Source: Micromonospora cathayae (GTDB lineage Bacteria > Actinomycetota > Actinomycetes > Mycobacteriales > Micromonosporaceae). From it: DNA of 64,000 nucleotides. The position numbers were made by a program, and so were the translations under genes. The stretch lies in NCBI RefSeq assembly GCF_028993575.1, contig NZ_CP118615.1, forward strand, positions 1,488,001 to 1,552,000, read 5' to 3'. Below the pieces are notes generated by a model. It made no database searches, was not told where the DNA came from, and worked only from the letters and a program-made list of their open reading frames with translations. Below are positions 34,839 through 42,831 of this stretch, one piece after another; the stretch's first letter is position 1, and each line of letters starts with the position of its first letter.

Positions 34839-36268
34839 CACGCCCCCAGCAGGCTCTGGCCGCAGACCCGGACCACGTTGCCGCTGACCGCGCCGGACGC
34901 CGGCCAGGCCAGCCAGCCGATGGTCTCTGCCACGTCGACCGGCAGGCCACCCTGGGACAGGCTGTTCATCCGGCGGCCCGCCTCGCGCAGCACCAGGGGG
35001 ATCCGGGCGGTCAGCCGGGTCTCGATGAACCCGGGGGCCACCGCGTTGACGCTGATCCCCCGCCCGGCCAGCGCCGGGGCGAGTGCGTCGACCAGACCGA
35101 TCACGCCGGCCTTGCTGGTGGCGTAGTTGGTCTGGCCCCGGTTGCCGGCGATCCCGGCGATCGAGGAGACCGACACCAGCCGCCCGCCGGGTGGGAGCAG
35201 TTCCCGCTCCAGCAGCACGTCGTTGATCCGTTCCTGGCTGGACAGGTTCACGTCGATCACCTGGTCCCAGCGGTCGGCGTTCATCCGGGCGATGGTCTTG
35301 TCCCGGGTGATGCCGGCGTTGTGCACCACCGCGTCGACCCGGCCGTGCCGGGCGGCCAGGTGGTCGGCGAGCCGGCCGGCCGCGTTCGGCGCGGTCAGGT
35401 CGAGCTGTACGGCGGTGCCGCCGACCTCGTTGGCGACGGCGGCCAGTTCGTCCCCGGCCTCCGGGATGTCCAGCGCCACCACCTGCGCCCCGTCGCGGGC
35501 CAGCACCCGGGCCAGCGCCGCGCCGATGCCCCGGGCCGCCCCGGTGACCAGGACGACCTGGCCGTCCAGCGGACGGTCCCAGTCGGCCGGCGCGGACGCC
35601 GTACCGGTGCCGACCCGGACCACCTGCCCGGAGACGTACGCGGACCGGCCGGAGAGCAGGAACCGCAGGGTGGCTTCCAGGCTGGTGGCGGTGCTGGCGT
35701 CCCCGTCCGGCGTGACGTGGACCAGTTGCGCGGTGACGCCCCGGCCGAACTCCTTGCCGATGCTGCGGGTCAGCCCTTCCAGGGCGCGCTGGGCGGTCGC
35801 CTCGCGCGGGGTGGCCGCCCCGGCGGGCGGGGTACCCAGCACGATCACCCGTCCGCTGGGCGTCAGCGAGCGGGCGTACGGGTGGAAGAAGTCGTAGAGC
35901 TGGCGCAGGCCGGTGGAGTCGGTGATGCCGGTGGCGTCGTACACCAGGGCCCCGAACCGGGTGCCCGGGTCGGCGGACCCGTCGCCCCCGGTGCCAGCCG
36001 GCGTGGCCGCGGTGGCCGGCCCGGTGTCGGCCGGCGTGACTGCGGTGGCCGGGTCGGCGGTCACCACCTCGACCCCGGCGGTGGTGAGGATCCGTTCGAC
36101 CTGGTCGGCGAGCCTGCTCCCGGTGGCCGCACCGAGCCGGGCCGGGCCGGGCAGCAGCGGGTCACCGGGCCGGTGCCGCCGCAGCCGGGGCGGGTCGGGC
36201 AGGCCCAGGCGCTTGACCAGCGCACGACCGGCCCCGGATTGGACGAAGCTCGCGTACCTGTCGGTCAT
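34838..36268 (-). CDS. fabG: High-molecular-weight 3-oxoacyl-ACP/CoA reductase (FabG4 type)
   Basis: 476 residues, about twice normal FabG size. Residues ~1-215 are a flavodoxin-like domain without a classic motif. Residues ~220-476 are a complete SDR with VTGAARGIGAALA, HNAGITRDKT, SVSSIAG and NYATSKAGV, ending in GNVVRVCGQSLLGA. This is the FabG4 (Rv0242c) architecture, an NADH-preferring beta-ketoacyl reductase. It is in an operon with the MaoC gene and divergent from the thiolase, 55 bp apart. Confidence 0.92.
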   Translation of the reverse strand: MTDRYASFVQSGAGRALVKRLGLPDPPRLRRHRPGDPLLPGPARLGAATGSRLADQVERILTTAGVEVVTADPATAVTPADTGPATAATPAGTGGDGSADPGTRFGALVYDATGITDSTGLRQLYDFFHPYARSLTPSGRVIVLGTPPAGAATPREATAQRALEGLTRSIGKEFGRGVTAQLVHVTPDGDASTATSLEATLRFLLSGRSAYVSGQVVRVGTGTASAPADWDRPLDGQVVLVTGAARGIGAALARVLARDGAQVVALDIPEAGDELAAVANEVGGTAVQLDLTAPNAAGRLADHLAARHGRVDAVVHNAGITRDKTIARMNADRWDQVIDVNLSSQERINDVLLERELLPPGGRLVSVSSIAGIAGNRGQTNYATSKAGVIGLVDALAPALAGRGISVNAVAPGFIETRLTARIPLVLREAGRRMNSLSQGGLPVDVAETIGWLAWPASGAVSGNVVRVCGQSLLGA

Positions 36269-36276
36269 AGGCGTAG

Positions 36277-36292
36277 CCTACTGGCGAGTAGG
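36277..36292. promoter_or_regulatory. Palindrome in the fabG4/fadA2 divergent promoter
   Basis: CCTACT-GGCG-AGTAGG, perfect 6-bp arms, in the 55-bp spacer between divergent fabG and thiolase genes. It shares CCTACT and GGCG with the TetR operator candidate at 26653-26684, so the same or a related regulator could control both lipid clusters. Confidence 0.55.
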
Positions 36293-36323
36293 GTCAGGGC
36301 AAGTGTTTCGAGGAGGCGGGATC

Positions 36324-37616
36324 GTGCAGAGCATCCGACGGGTAGCGGTGATCGGCGGCAACCGGATCCCGTTCGCCCGGTCCAACTCGCGGTACGCCGA
36401 CGCGTCCAACGCCGACCTGCTCGGTGCGGCCCTCGACGGGCTGGTCGCCCGGTTCGGGCTGGCCGGGCAGCGGGTCGGCGAGGTGGTCGCCGGGGCGGTG
36501 CTCAAGCACGCGAAGGACTTCAACCTGGCCCGCGAGGTGGTGCTCGGCTCGAAACTCGACCCGCACACCCCGGCGTACGACATCCAGCAGGCGTGCGGCA
36601 CCGGCCTGGAGGCGGTGATCCTGGTCGCCAACAAGATCGCCCTCGGGCAGCTCGACGTGGGGATCGCCGGTGGCGTCGACACCACCAGTGACGCGCCGCT
36701 CGCGGTCAACGAGGAGATGCGCCGTACGCTGCTCAAACTCAACTCGGCCCGGACCCTGGGCGAGCGGCTGAAGGTCGCCGCGAAGCTGCGTCCGCTCCAG
36801 CCGTTCCAGCCGGAGATCCCGCGCAACGCCGAGCCGCGTACCGGGCTGTCCATGGGTGAGCACGCGGCCCGGACCGCGCTGCGCTGGAACGTCGACCGGC
36901 AGGCCCAGGACGAGCTGGCGCTGCGCAGCCACCAGCGGCTCGCCGCCGCGTACGAGCGCGGGTTCTTCGACGACCTGCTGACCCCGTACCTGGGACTCAC
37001 CCGCGACCAGAACCTCCGCCCGGACAGCACCCTGGAGAAGCTCGGCGGCCTGAAGCCGGTCTTCGGCACCCGGGGGCCGGACGCCGAACGGGCCACCATG
37101 ACCGCCGGGAACTCGTCGCCGCTCACCGACGGGGCGTCCACCGTGCTGCTGGCCAGCGAGGAGTGGGCCCGCGAGCGGAACCTGCCGGTGCTGGCCTGGT
37201 TCACCTGGTCCCAGACGGCGGCGGTGGACTTCGTGCACGGCGACGAGGGGCTGCTGATGGCACCCGCGTACGCGGTGCCGGCGATGCTCGACCGGGCCGG
37301 GCTGACCCTCCAGGACTTCGACTTCTACGAGCTGCACGAGGCGTTCGCCTCGCAGGTGCTGGCGACGCTGGCCGCCTGGGAGTCGCCGGAGTTCGCCAGG
37401 GAGCGGCTCGGCCGGGACACCCCGCCCGGCCCGATCGACCGGGAGAAGCTGAACGTGGTCGGCTCGTCGTTGGCGGCCGGGCACCCGTTCGCCGCGACCG
37501 GCGGCCGGATCGTCGCCACCCTGGCGAAGCTGCTCGCCGAGAAGGGCAGCGGGCGCGGCCTGATCTCGATCTGCGCGGCCGGCGGGCAGGGCGTCACCGC
37601 CATCCTGGAACGCTGA
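36324..37616 (+). CDS. Acetyl-CoA C-acyltransferase (thiolase, FadA2-like)
   Basis: 430 residues, GTG after GAGGAGG. The acylated Cys is Cys91 (QQACGTGLEA); the active-site His and second Cys are in AAGHPFAATGGR and SICAAGGQGV. It performs the last thiolytic step of beta-oxidation, or the reverse condensation. It is divergent from the fabG4/maoC pair, the same order as fadA2 in Mycobacterium, giving three of the beta-oxidation or acyl-elongation activities in one locus. Confidence 0.93.
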   Translation: MQSIRRVAVIGGNRIPFARSNSRYADASNADLLGAALDGLVARFGLAGQRVGEVVAGAVLKHAKDFNLAREVVLGSKLDPHTPAYDIQQACGTGLEAVILVANKIALGQLDVGIAGGVDTTSDAPLAVNEEMRRTLLKLNSARTLGERLKVAAKLRPLQPFQPEIPRNAEPRTGLSMGEHAARTALRWNVDRQAQDELALRSHQRLAAAYERGFFDDLLTPYLGLTRDQNLRPDSTLEKLGGLKPVFGTRGPDAERATMTAGNSSPLTDGASTVLLASEEWARERNLPVLAWFTWSQTAAVDFVHGDEGLLMAPAYAVPAMLDRAGLTLQDFDFYELHEAFASQVLATLAAWESPEFARERLGRDTPPGPIDREKLNVVGSSLAAGHPFAATGGRIVATLAKLLAEKGSGRGLISICAAGGQGVTAILER

Positions 37617-37671
37617 CGGTGCGGCCCGCCGACGCCTGGCCGAGCGGCGCGGGGCCGGCGGGCTGTCCGGG

Positions 37672-37908
37672 TCAGAAGCAGCGGGTCTCCTGGAAGGTCA
37701 GGTAGCCGGTGCGGACGCCGTCGAAGTACCGGGTGCCGGTGCAGCTCTCGTAGAGGCTGCCGACGACCGTGGTCTTCGAGGCGTCCGAGTAGTAGGTGGT
37801 GTAGCACTCGAAATCGATCCGGCAGGCGCGCGCCTGGGCGGGCGAGCCGGGGATCATGGCGAAGGCGCTCGCTGCGAGGACGAGCGCGACGGCGGCACGA
37901 CGGATCAT
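37672..37908 (-). CDS. Small secreted Cys-rich protein (DUF6289-like)
   Basis: 78 residues from ATG 37908 with AAGGAGATC. The signal peptide (MIRRAAVALVLAASAFAMIPGSPAQA) is followed by a ~50-residue mature protein with four Cys (ACRIDFECYTTYYSD, YESCTGTRYF, TRCF), probably two disulfides. It resembles the DUF6289 family of small exported actinobacterial proteins. The function is unknown; predicted extracellular. Confidence 0.78.
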   Translation of the reverse strand: MIRRAAVALVLAASAFAMIPGSPAQARACRIDFECYTTYYSDASKTTVVGSLYESCTGTRYFDGVRTGYLTFQETRCF

Positions 37909-38099
37909 GCTGATCTCCTTCGGGGGCGGCTCCCCGGCCGGCGCCAGGAGCCCTGAGGTGGCCAAAGGATAGGTCAACTTCTATCGGCGTGGCTACCGGC
38001 ACCTTCCGCCTTTCAGGTACGAATACGGCAAACCCTCACATTCATGTTCGAACCTCCCGACGATGGGCTTTCTAGTCCGTTTTGTCCGTGGAGGTACCC

Positions 38100-38978
38100 A
38101 TGAAGCTCAACCGGCGACTCCTGGCCCTGCTCGCCGGGGCCACCCTGGTGCTGCTGCCGCTGCCCGCCCAGTCCGTGCTGGCCGGCAGCGCCCAGGCCGT
38201 ACCCACCCGTTCCGGCGGCCCGGCCGACGTCGACCACGACCAGCGGACCCGACCAGCCGACACCGGTCCGTCCACCGGCCGCCCGCCCGCCCAGCAGGCT
38301 GGACAGCTACCGATCCAGCGGCCCGGCGGCTCCGGCTCCGTCACCGGGTCACTGTGCCGGCCCGGGGTGCCGCCGAACGCCCCGCCCACCACCGCGTACT
38401 ACGACAACAACCCGCTGCTCGGCCCGGCCCAACTGCCCACCGCCAGCCCGGTCGGCCCACTGCTCGCCGGCTACCAGCGCTTCGGCGCGCTCACCGAGCA
38501 GGAATTCCTCGACCAGTACGGCAACGCCGCCCAGGACGCGTACGTCTACCCGCCGGCCGGCGGCTTCGTGATCGCCCCGGACGGCCGCCCGATCAAGACG
38601 GCCCAGACCCTGCTGCCCGGGTACCGGCTGGACCGGTTCGGCTTCCCCGGCGGTGCCTACCTCTCCCCGCTCGGTACGCCGTTCAGCTCCCGGGCGCTGC
38701 CGCCGTCCAACCTGAACACCCCGGCCAACGCGCCGCTGGCGAACTACCACACGTACTGCGTGCTCAAGCCGTTCACCGTCGACTCCGGGCCGATCGCACC
38801 GTGGTTCGCCCAGCCCGGCATGGGTACCCAGTTCAAACTGGAGTCGAAGTACCTGCCGCAGGCCGGTACCCAGCTGAGCGTCACCTGGCTGGTCGCGCAC
38901 GGGTTCCTGGTGGAGGAGAACATCGCCGCCCCGAACGTGAACCCGTGTGCCCCGAAGACCGGCGTCACCGTCTGCTGA
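38100..38978 (+). CDS. Secreted TNT-domain protein (NAD+ glycohydrolase toxin-like)
   Basis: 292 residues from ATG 38100, GTGGAGG six bases upstream. A signal peptide ending near GSAQA precedes a Pro/Arg linker, then a TNT domain (YPPAGGFVIAPDGRP, GYRLDRFGFPGGAYLSPLGTP, YHTYCVLKPF, PGMGTQFKL). TNT of Mycobacterium CpnT is an NAD+ glycohydrolase. The Arg of LDRFG and the Gln of GTQFK occupy catalytic positions. Here it is a free secreted protein rather than a channel fusion, so it is probably an antibacterial or host-directed NADase. The small gene 26 nt downstream is the natural immunity candidate. Confidence 0.85.
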   Translation: MKLNRRLLALLAGATLVLLPLPAQSVLAGSAQAVPTRSGGPADVDHDQRTRPADTGPSTGRPPAQQAGQLPIQRPGGSGSVTGSLCRPGVPPNAPPTTAYYDNNPLLGPAQLPTASPVGPLLAGYQRFGALTEQEFLDQYGNAAQDAYVYPPAGGFVIAPDGRPIKTAQTLLPGYRLDRFGFPGGAYLSPLGTPFSSRALPPSNLNTPANAPLANYHTYCVLKPFTVDSGPIAPWFAQPGMGTQFKLESKYLPQAGTQLSVTWLVAHGFLVEENIAAPNVNPCAPKTGVTVC

Positions 38979-39004
38979 CGTCCAGCACCGACAGGAGGAC
39001 CGGC

Positions 39005-39256
39005 GTGGACCGGCACGAGTTACGCAGCGCCCTGCTGGACACCGGGCTCTCCCCGGAGTCCTTCCAACTGGCGGGCGTCCACGAACACGTGCCGGTCCCG
39101 CCGGACTTCTGGTTCCTGCGCCGGGCCGCCGGCGGGCGCTGGGAGATCGGCCTCTACGAACGCGGCGAGTACGACGTCCGCGAGGTGCATGCCACCGAGG
39201 ACGCCGCCTGCCGCGCCCTGTTCCACGCCCTCACCGCCCGCCCCGCCCCACCGTGA
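39005..39256 (+). CDS. Small cytosolic protein, putative TNT immunity factor
   Basis: 83 residues from a GTG with ACAGGAGGACC. VDRHELRSALLDTGLSPESFQLAG, then WFLRRAAGGRWEIGLYERGEYDVREVHATEDAACRALFHAL: a compact alpha/beta protein with no signal peptide. Its position 26 nt after a secreted NADase-like toxin, in the same direction, fits a self-protection role. It is much shorter than mycobacterial IFT, so the assignment rests on context. Confidence 0.72.
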   Translation: MDRHELRSALLDTGLSPESFQLAGVHEHVPVPPDFWFLRRAAGGRWEIGLYERGEYDVREVHATEDAACRALFHALTARPAPP

Positions 39257-39394
39257 TCCGGGCCCGAGCGAACCGACGGCAGGGGGTAGGAGAACGGTGG
39301 GGTGACAGCGCTCGCGAACCCCTGCGGCGTAGTTGATCCAGGAACCTCCGGTGCGGTCAGTCGGCGTGCCAACGACGGCAGGGGTCGACCCAGG

Positions 39395-39883
39395 TCAAGG
39401 ACGAGGGTTGTCCAGCGGTGCTTCCGTGCCGCCCGTCCGGGCCGTGCCGCCCAGCCGCAGGGTACGGGGGGTCGACGTTCTTCCGAAGATCACGACGGAC
39501 CTGGCGACGCGTCCTCTCGGCACCAGGGTCCTGCCTCTGGGCTCCGTACGCTCCTGCACGAGCGCTCGGAGCGCATGGACCTCCTGCCTCAGCTCTCGTA
39601 CCTCGTTGCCGAGTTCGTCGGCGGTGATCGCGGAGGTGTGGGGCGTCCGGTGCAGGGCTTCGGTGATCCACGCCCGGATCAGCGTGGTCGTGGGAAGGTG
39701 GCGAGCGGCGGCCTCGGCGCGGACTGCTTCGAGCAGGGAACGAGGAAGGCGGAGCGACGTCCCGACCATCGGATCCTCGGCGACCTCGGTCTCCCAGCGC
39801 GCGGACCCGTGCTCCAGCGCAGCGGTCATCTCGTCGGACGTGTCCGTGGTGTCGTAGTGGTCGCGGGTGTCGTCGAGATTCAT
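39395..39883 (-). CDS. CopG/RHH-type antitoxin with coiled-coil tail
   Basis: 162 residues from ATG 39883, 2 nt after the toxin stop. The ribbon-helix-helix core is at about residues 42-75 (TSLRLPRSLLEAVRAEAAARHLPTTTLIRAWITEALHR, as a region), then a coiled-coil-like segment ELGNEVRELRQEVHALRALVQERTE and a basic Arg/Pro tail. It would bind the toxin and autorepress the operon. The tail is longer than in usual BrnA antitoxins (~80-100 residues). Confidence 0.78.
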   Translation of the reverse strand: MNLDDTRDHYDTTDTSDEMTAALEHGSARWETEVAEDPMVGTSLRLPRSLLEAVRAEAAARHLPTTTLIRAWITEALHRTPHTSAITADELGNEVRELRQEVHALRALVQERTEPRGRTLVPRGRVARSVVIFGRTSTPRTLRLGGTARTGGTEAPLDNPRP

Positions 39884-39885
39884 GT

Positions 39886-40167
39886 CTACCGCCCCCTTGC
39901 TGAGAAGATGCGCCTCTCGCCTGCTGTCATCTCCCTGCTCGTGACCACGTACCAGCGTCCGTCCATGGCCGCGCTGAGGACGACCAGTAAGAATCGCCCT
40001 GCCTTCGTGGTGCCGTACACCAGGGTCGTGCCGTTCCTGCCACCCAGGACGAGTCGAGGTCGGGTGTAGATCACGTCCTCGACGTCGCCGGGTGCCACGC
40101 TGTGTCGACCGATGTGTGCCTCGGCCTCTTCTGTCCAGTTGATTTCTCGCTCTACCCACCGTACCAC
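39886..40167 (-). CDS. BrnT-family ribonuclease toxin
   Basis: 93 residues, GTG start. It shows the BrnT pattern: W-x-EEAEAHIGRH, then VEDVIY, LVYGTTKAGRFLLVV and the C-terminal VVTSREMTAGERRIF. BrnT is a RelE-fold RNase neutralised by an RHH antitoxin encoded just downstream, as here. Toxin-first gene order is characteristic of brnTA systems. Confidence 0.8.
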   Translation of the reverse strand: MVRWVEREINWTEEAEAHIGRHSVAPGDVEDVIYTRPRLVLGGRNGTTLVYGTTKAGRFLLVVLSAAMDGRWYVVTSREMTAGERRIFSARGR

Positions 40168-40281
40168 GACGTAATACGCTAGCTCCCAGCCGAAAGGATC
40201 TCACGGCAGGGTGTGACGGGGCGGGTGCACACGGTGAACGGTTGGAGCGCTCCTTGAGATCGGGCGGAAAAGGAGGTGGCG

Positions 40282-40530
40282 GTGGACCGGGGTACCGCTT
40301 CGGTGGTCGCCGGTTGGGCCGCCGCGCCAGACGTCGAGGCGTACGGGCTGGTGGAGGCGGGTGAGTTGGTCGGCTGCACCCGGACAATGCCCCGGCGCCG
40401 CGGTGTTACGCCGCCGCCGGCTACCGGCCGGTGCCGGCGGCGGAGGCCGACGGGTGGAACCGGGGGCAGCCGGCGGCGTACGTCTGGCTCCGCCACGACC
40501 CGGACGCGCCCCGCGGAACGCGAAGGTGGC
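40282..40530 (+). pseudogene. GNAT acetyltransferase remnant with internal deletion
   Basis: An AAGGAGG site and GTG 40282 open a short N-terminal GNAT-like piece (RGTASVVAGWAAAPDVEAYG to ELVGCTR). After about 100 nt the reading continues in another frame with PDNAPAPRCYAAAGYRPVPA and WNRGQPAAYVWLRHD, the unmistakable C-terminal end of a GNAT. About 45 codons, including the acetyl-CoA loop (R/Q-x-x-G-x-G/A), are missing and the frame has shifted. A dead gene. Confidence 0.78.
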
Positions 40531-40577
40531 CGACGGCCGCGGCCCGACCCACCCCGGCGGCCCCGGCGGCCGGGGTG

Positions 40578-41768
40578 TCAGGGGTGGTCGCCGGTGTCCC
40601 GGGTGGCGGCGCCGACCAGCGGAGAGGTGGCGAAGGCGCGGGCCACCCGGGCCAACTGCTCGACCTCGCGTACCTCGTCGACGGCCGGATCGGGCGGGTC
40701 CGGCTGTTCCGGTCGGCTGCTGCGCACGTCGGCGCGCAGCGCCGCCAGCGCGGCGCGCAGCTTCGCGGCCTCGACCACGGCGGCCAGGTCGTCGCCGCCG
40801 AGGCCGTGCTCCTCCGCGCGGCGGCGGGCCTGGTCACCGACGGCTTCGCTGAGGTACGGACGCAGCACCAGCCGGGCGTCGTAGATCTCGATGACCCGGC
40901 GGTGCAGCCGGTCGGCCGGTCGCCACCAGCGCCGGTCGTGGGTGAGGCGGACGGCGGGTACGGCCGCGCAGAGGGCGGCCCAGAGCGGGCGGAGCTGGTG
41001 GAGCAGCCGGATCCGGTGCGCGGTCCCGGCGGTGGTGTCGAGTTTGGGACCGAGGGCGGGCAGGGTCAGCCCGACGATGACCAGGAGCGCGCCGGTGCTG
41101 GCGGCGATCGGGACGATCCCCTCCCAGCGGGGCGGGTTCCAGCCGACGGCGGTGAGTACGTCGAGGACCCGGGCCGCGGTGTAGACCAGCCCGATCATCG
41201 CGCCGACCGCGGTGGTGCGCAGCCCACGGCGTAGCCAACCGGGCCCGACCAGCCGGGCGTACGGCCAGCAGATCCGGATGATGTCGATCAGCCCCGCCGA
41301 GAAGGCCACCAGGTACATCAGCAGGTACCCGGCGAGTTGTGGCCGGTGGGCGTAGGCGACCACGAAGTCGGTGTCGTGGGTGTCGGTGGGGCCGATGCCG
41401 ACGAAGAGGACGGTGAGCACCACCGCCACCGCGCCGAAGGTGACCAGCCGGTTGCGACTGCGGGGGCGGGCGGTCTCGGCCGGGTTGGTCCACCAGAGCA
41501 GCAGGACCTGGAGGGTGGTGGAGAAGCCGACCACGCACAGGTGGGCGATCAGGGCGGCGACGTTGTCGATGCCGGTGACCCGGTCGGCGAGCACCCAGAC
41601 GGCCGGGGTGGAGACGGTGAAGGTCAGGCCGAGCAGGGCGAACGAGCTGGTGACCGCGTGCCGGGCCGGGGCGACCGGGCCGTTGCGCATCGCCGAGCAC
41701 ATCCGGGCCCCCGCCGCGACCCAGGCGAGGACGGCGAGTCCGGGATAGAGCAGTTCGTGCACGGTCAC
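40578..41768 (-). CDS. Seven-helix membrane protein of the MAB_1171c/DUF6545 type
   Basis: 396 residues, GTG overlapping the ImmA-like stop (GTGA). About seven transmembrane helices in the first 250 residues are followed by a cytoplasmic helical domain (RRWWRPADRLHRRVIEIYDARLVLRPYLSEAVGDQARRRAEEHGLGGDDLAAVVEAAKL, region ~280-345) characteristic of the putative transporters named after MAB_1171c. It is always found with XRE and ImmA/IrrE genes in such operons, as far as I recall. It could be a membrane sensor or effector rather than a transporter. Confidence 0.8.
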   Translation of the reverse strand: MTVHELLYPGLAVLAWVAAGARMCSAMRNGPVAPARHAVTSSFALLGLTFTVSTPAVWVLADRVTGIDNVAALIAHLCVVGFSTTLQVLLLWWTNPAETARPRSRNRLVTFGAVAVVLTVLFVGIGPTDTHDTDFVVAYAHRPQLAGYLLMYLVAFSAGLIDIIRICWPYARLVGPGWLRRGLRTTAVGAMIGLVYTAARVLDVLTAVGWNPPRWEGIVPIAASTGALLVIVGLTLPALGPKLDTTAGTAHRIRLLHQLRPLWAALCAAVPAVRLTHDRRWWRPADRLHRRVIEIYDARLVLRPYLSEAVGDQARRRAEEHGLGGDDLAAVVEAAKLRAALAALRADVRSSRPEQPDPPDPAVDEVREVEQLARVARAFATSPLVGAATRDTGDHP

Positions 41769-42298
41769 GGCCCGGCGAGGGACTGTCGGATCCGGTCGAC
41801 GACGGCCGCGGTCGACGGATCGGCGGTCGGCGGGTCGGTGGGGGCGGCGGGCGGGGCGGGGCGCTGGCCGGCGTGCTTGCGGAGCAGCCCGGCGATCACC
41901 TCGGCCTCCCATTCGGTCCGCTCGTCGTAGCCGGGCATCCGGCCGAGCACCGAGGTGACCATGGCCGGGTCGAGGGTGGGCATGAGCAGCCGGGCCAGGT
42001 CGCTGGTGCCGACCGGGCGGGCGGCGTGTCCGGCGAGCAGGTGGCCGAGTTCGTGGGCGACGATGTGCCGCTGGTGCAGCGGGCTGGTCCGGTTGTCGTA
42101 CGCCACGTAGTGGCTCTGCGGGGTGGTGATCACGATGCCGCAGGGCGCGTCGGTCGGCAGCGGCAGGGGCAGAAGCTGGACGGGGCGGTCGAGGCGCTCG
42201 GCCACCGCCTGGCACAGGGCCGCGCTGTCGGCGGTGGCGGGGACCCGGATTCCGCTGGTGAGGCGCGTCAACCGTCGTTTGGCACGCCACCCGGTCAT
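41765..42298 (-). CDS. ImmA/IrrE-family metallopeptidase
   Basis: 177 residues. The zinc motif HEXXH is in RHIVAHELGHLLAGH, with a downstream Glu-rich helix (TEWEAEVIAGLL) providing the third ligand. ImmA/IrrE peptidases cleave a cognate XRE repressor to trigger phage or stress responses. The upstream overlapping XRE gene is the obvious substrate. ATG overlaps its stop by ATGA and the downstream membrane gene by GTGA. Confidence 0.88.
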   Translation of the reverse strand: MTGWRAKRRLTRLTSGIRVPATADSAALCQAVAERLDRPVQLLPLPLPTDAPCGIVITTPQSHYVAYDNRTSPLHQRHIVAHELGHLLAGHAARPVGTSDLARLLMPTLDPAMVTSVLGRMPGYDERTEWEAEVIAGLLRKHAGQRPAPPAAPTDPPTADPSTAAVVDRIRQSLAGP

Positions 42299-42831
42299 GA
42301 CTGTCCGTCCTCCGCCGCCACGCCGTCCGCTGTCGGCCCGGCGTCCGGTGCCGGCACGCCGTCCGCTGTCGCCACGCCGTCCGGTACCGGCCCGGTGTCC
42401 CGGCCGGTGAGACCCTCCAGTTCCAGGCAGCGGTCGACCATCTGCTGGATGACCTGCTGGCTGGCCGGGGAGAGGCCCTTGTGCTGGAGCACGGTACGCA
42501 GCGACACGTGCTGCACCTGGAGCTTGCGCAGCGCGTCCAGCGTCCGGAGGTCGGCGATGGTGTGCCGGGCCTGCTCGTCGTCGAAGAAGTATGCCGGGCT
42601 CACCCCGAAAAACTGCGCGAGTGCTTCTATGTGTTCCTTCGTGGGGTTTGTCCGACGACCCGTACGTAATTGCCAGATGTACACATCGGAAATGGATCCG
42701 CCCGCTGCGCGAATTGCCGCGGCCACATCTTTGTTGCTGTGCGGACTTTCCCGGCCGGCCGGCCGGATGGTCTCGAAGAGCAGGTTGAGCCGGTCCGCGA
42801 ACGAGGTACCGCTCTCGGCTGTGTCGTTCAA
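42295..42831 (-). CDS. XRE-family repressor, partner of ImmA/IrrE protease
   Basis: 178 residues from a TTG (GGAGGTGAGAAGG upstream). Helix-turn-helix at about residues 30-80 (SNKDVAAAIRAAGGSISDVYIWQLRTGRRTNPTKEHIEALAQFFGVSPAYFF, region), a helical middle and a Gly/Ala/Asp low-complexity tail with DGV repeats. First gene of a three-gene overlapping operon (XRE, ImmA/IrrE, 7TM). Confidence 0.87.
   Translation of the reverse strand: MNDTAESGTSFADRLNLLFETIRPAGRESPHSNKDVAAAIRAAGGSISDVYIWQLRTGRRTNPTKEHIEALAQFFGVSPAYFFDDEQARHTIADLRTLDALRKLQVQHVSLRTVLQHKGLSPASQQVIQQMVDRCLELEGLTGRDTGPVPDGVATADGVPAPDAGPTADGVAAEDGQS

Noticed and set aside
40243..40254. CebR-like TTGGAGCGCTCCTT before the GNAT remnant
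   Set aside because: 11 of 14 matches and the downstream gene is dead, so the similarity is probably chance from the common GGAGCGCTCC core.
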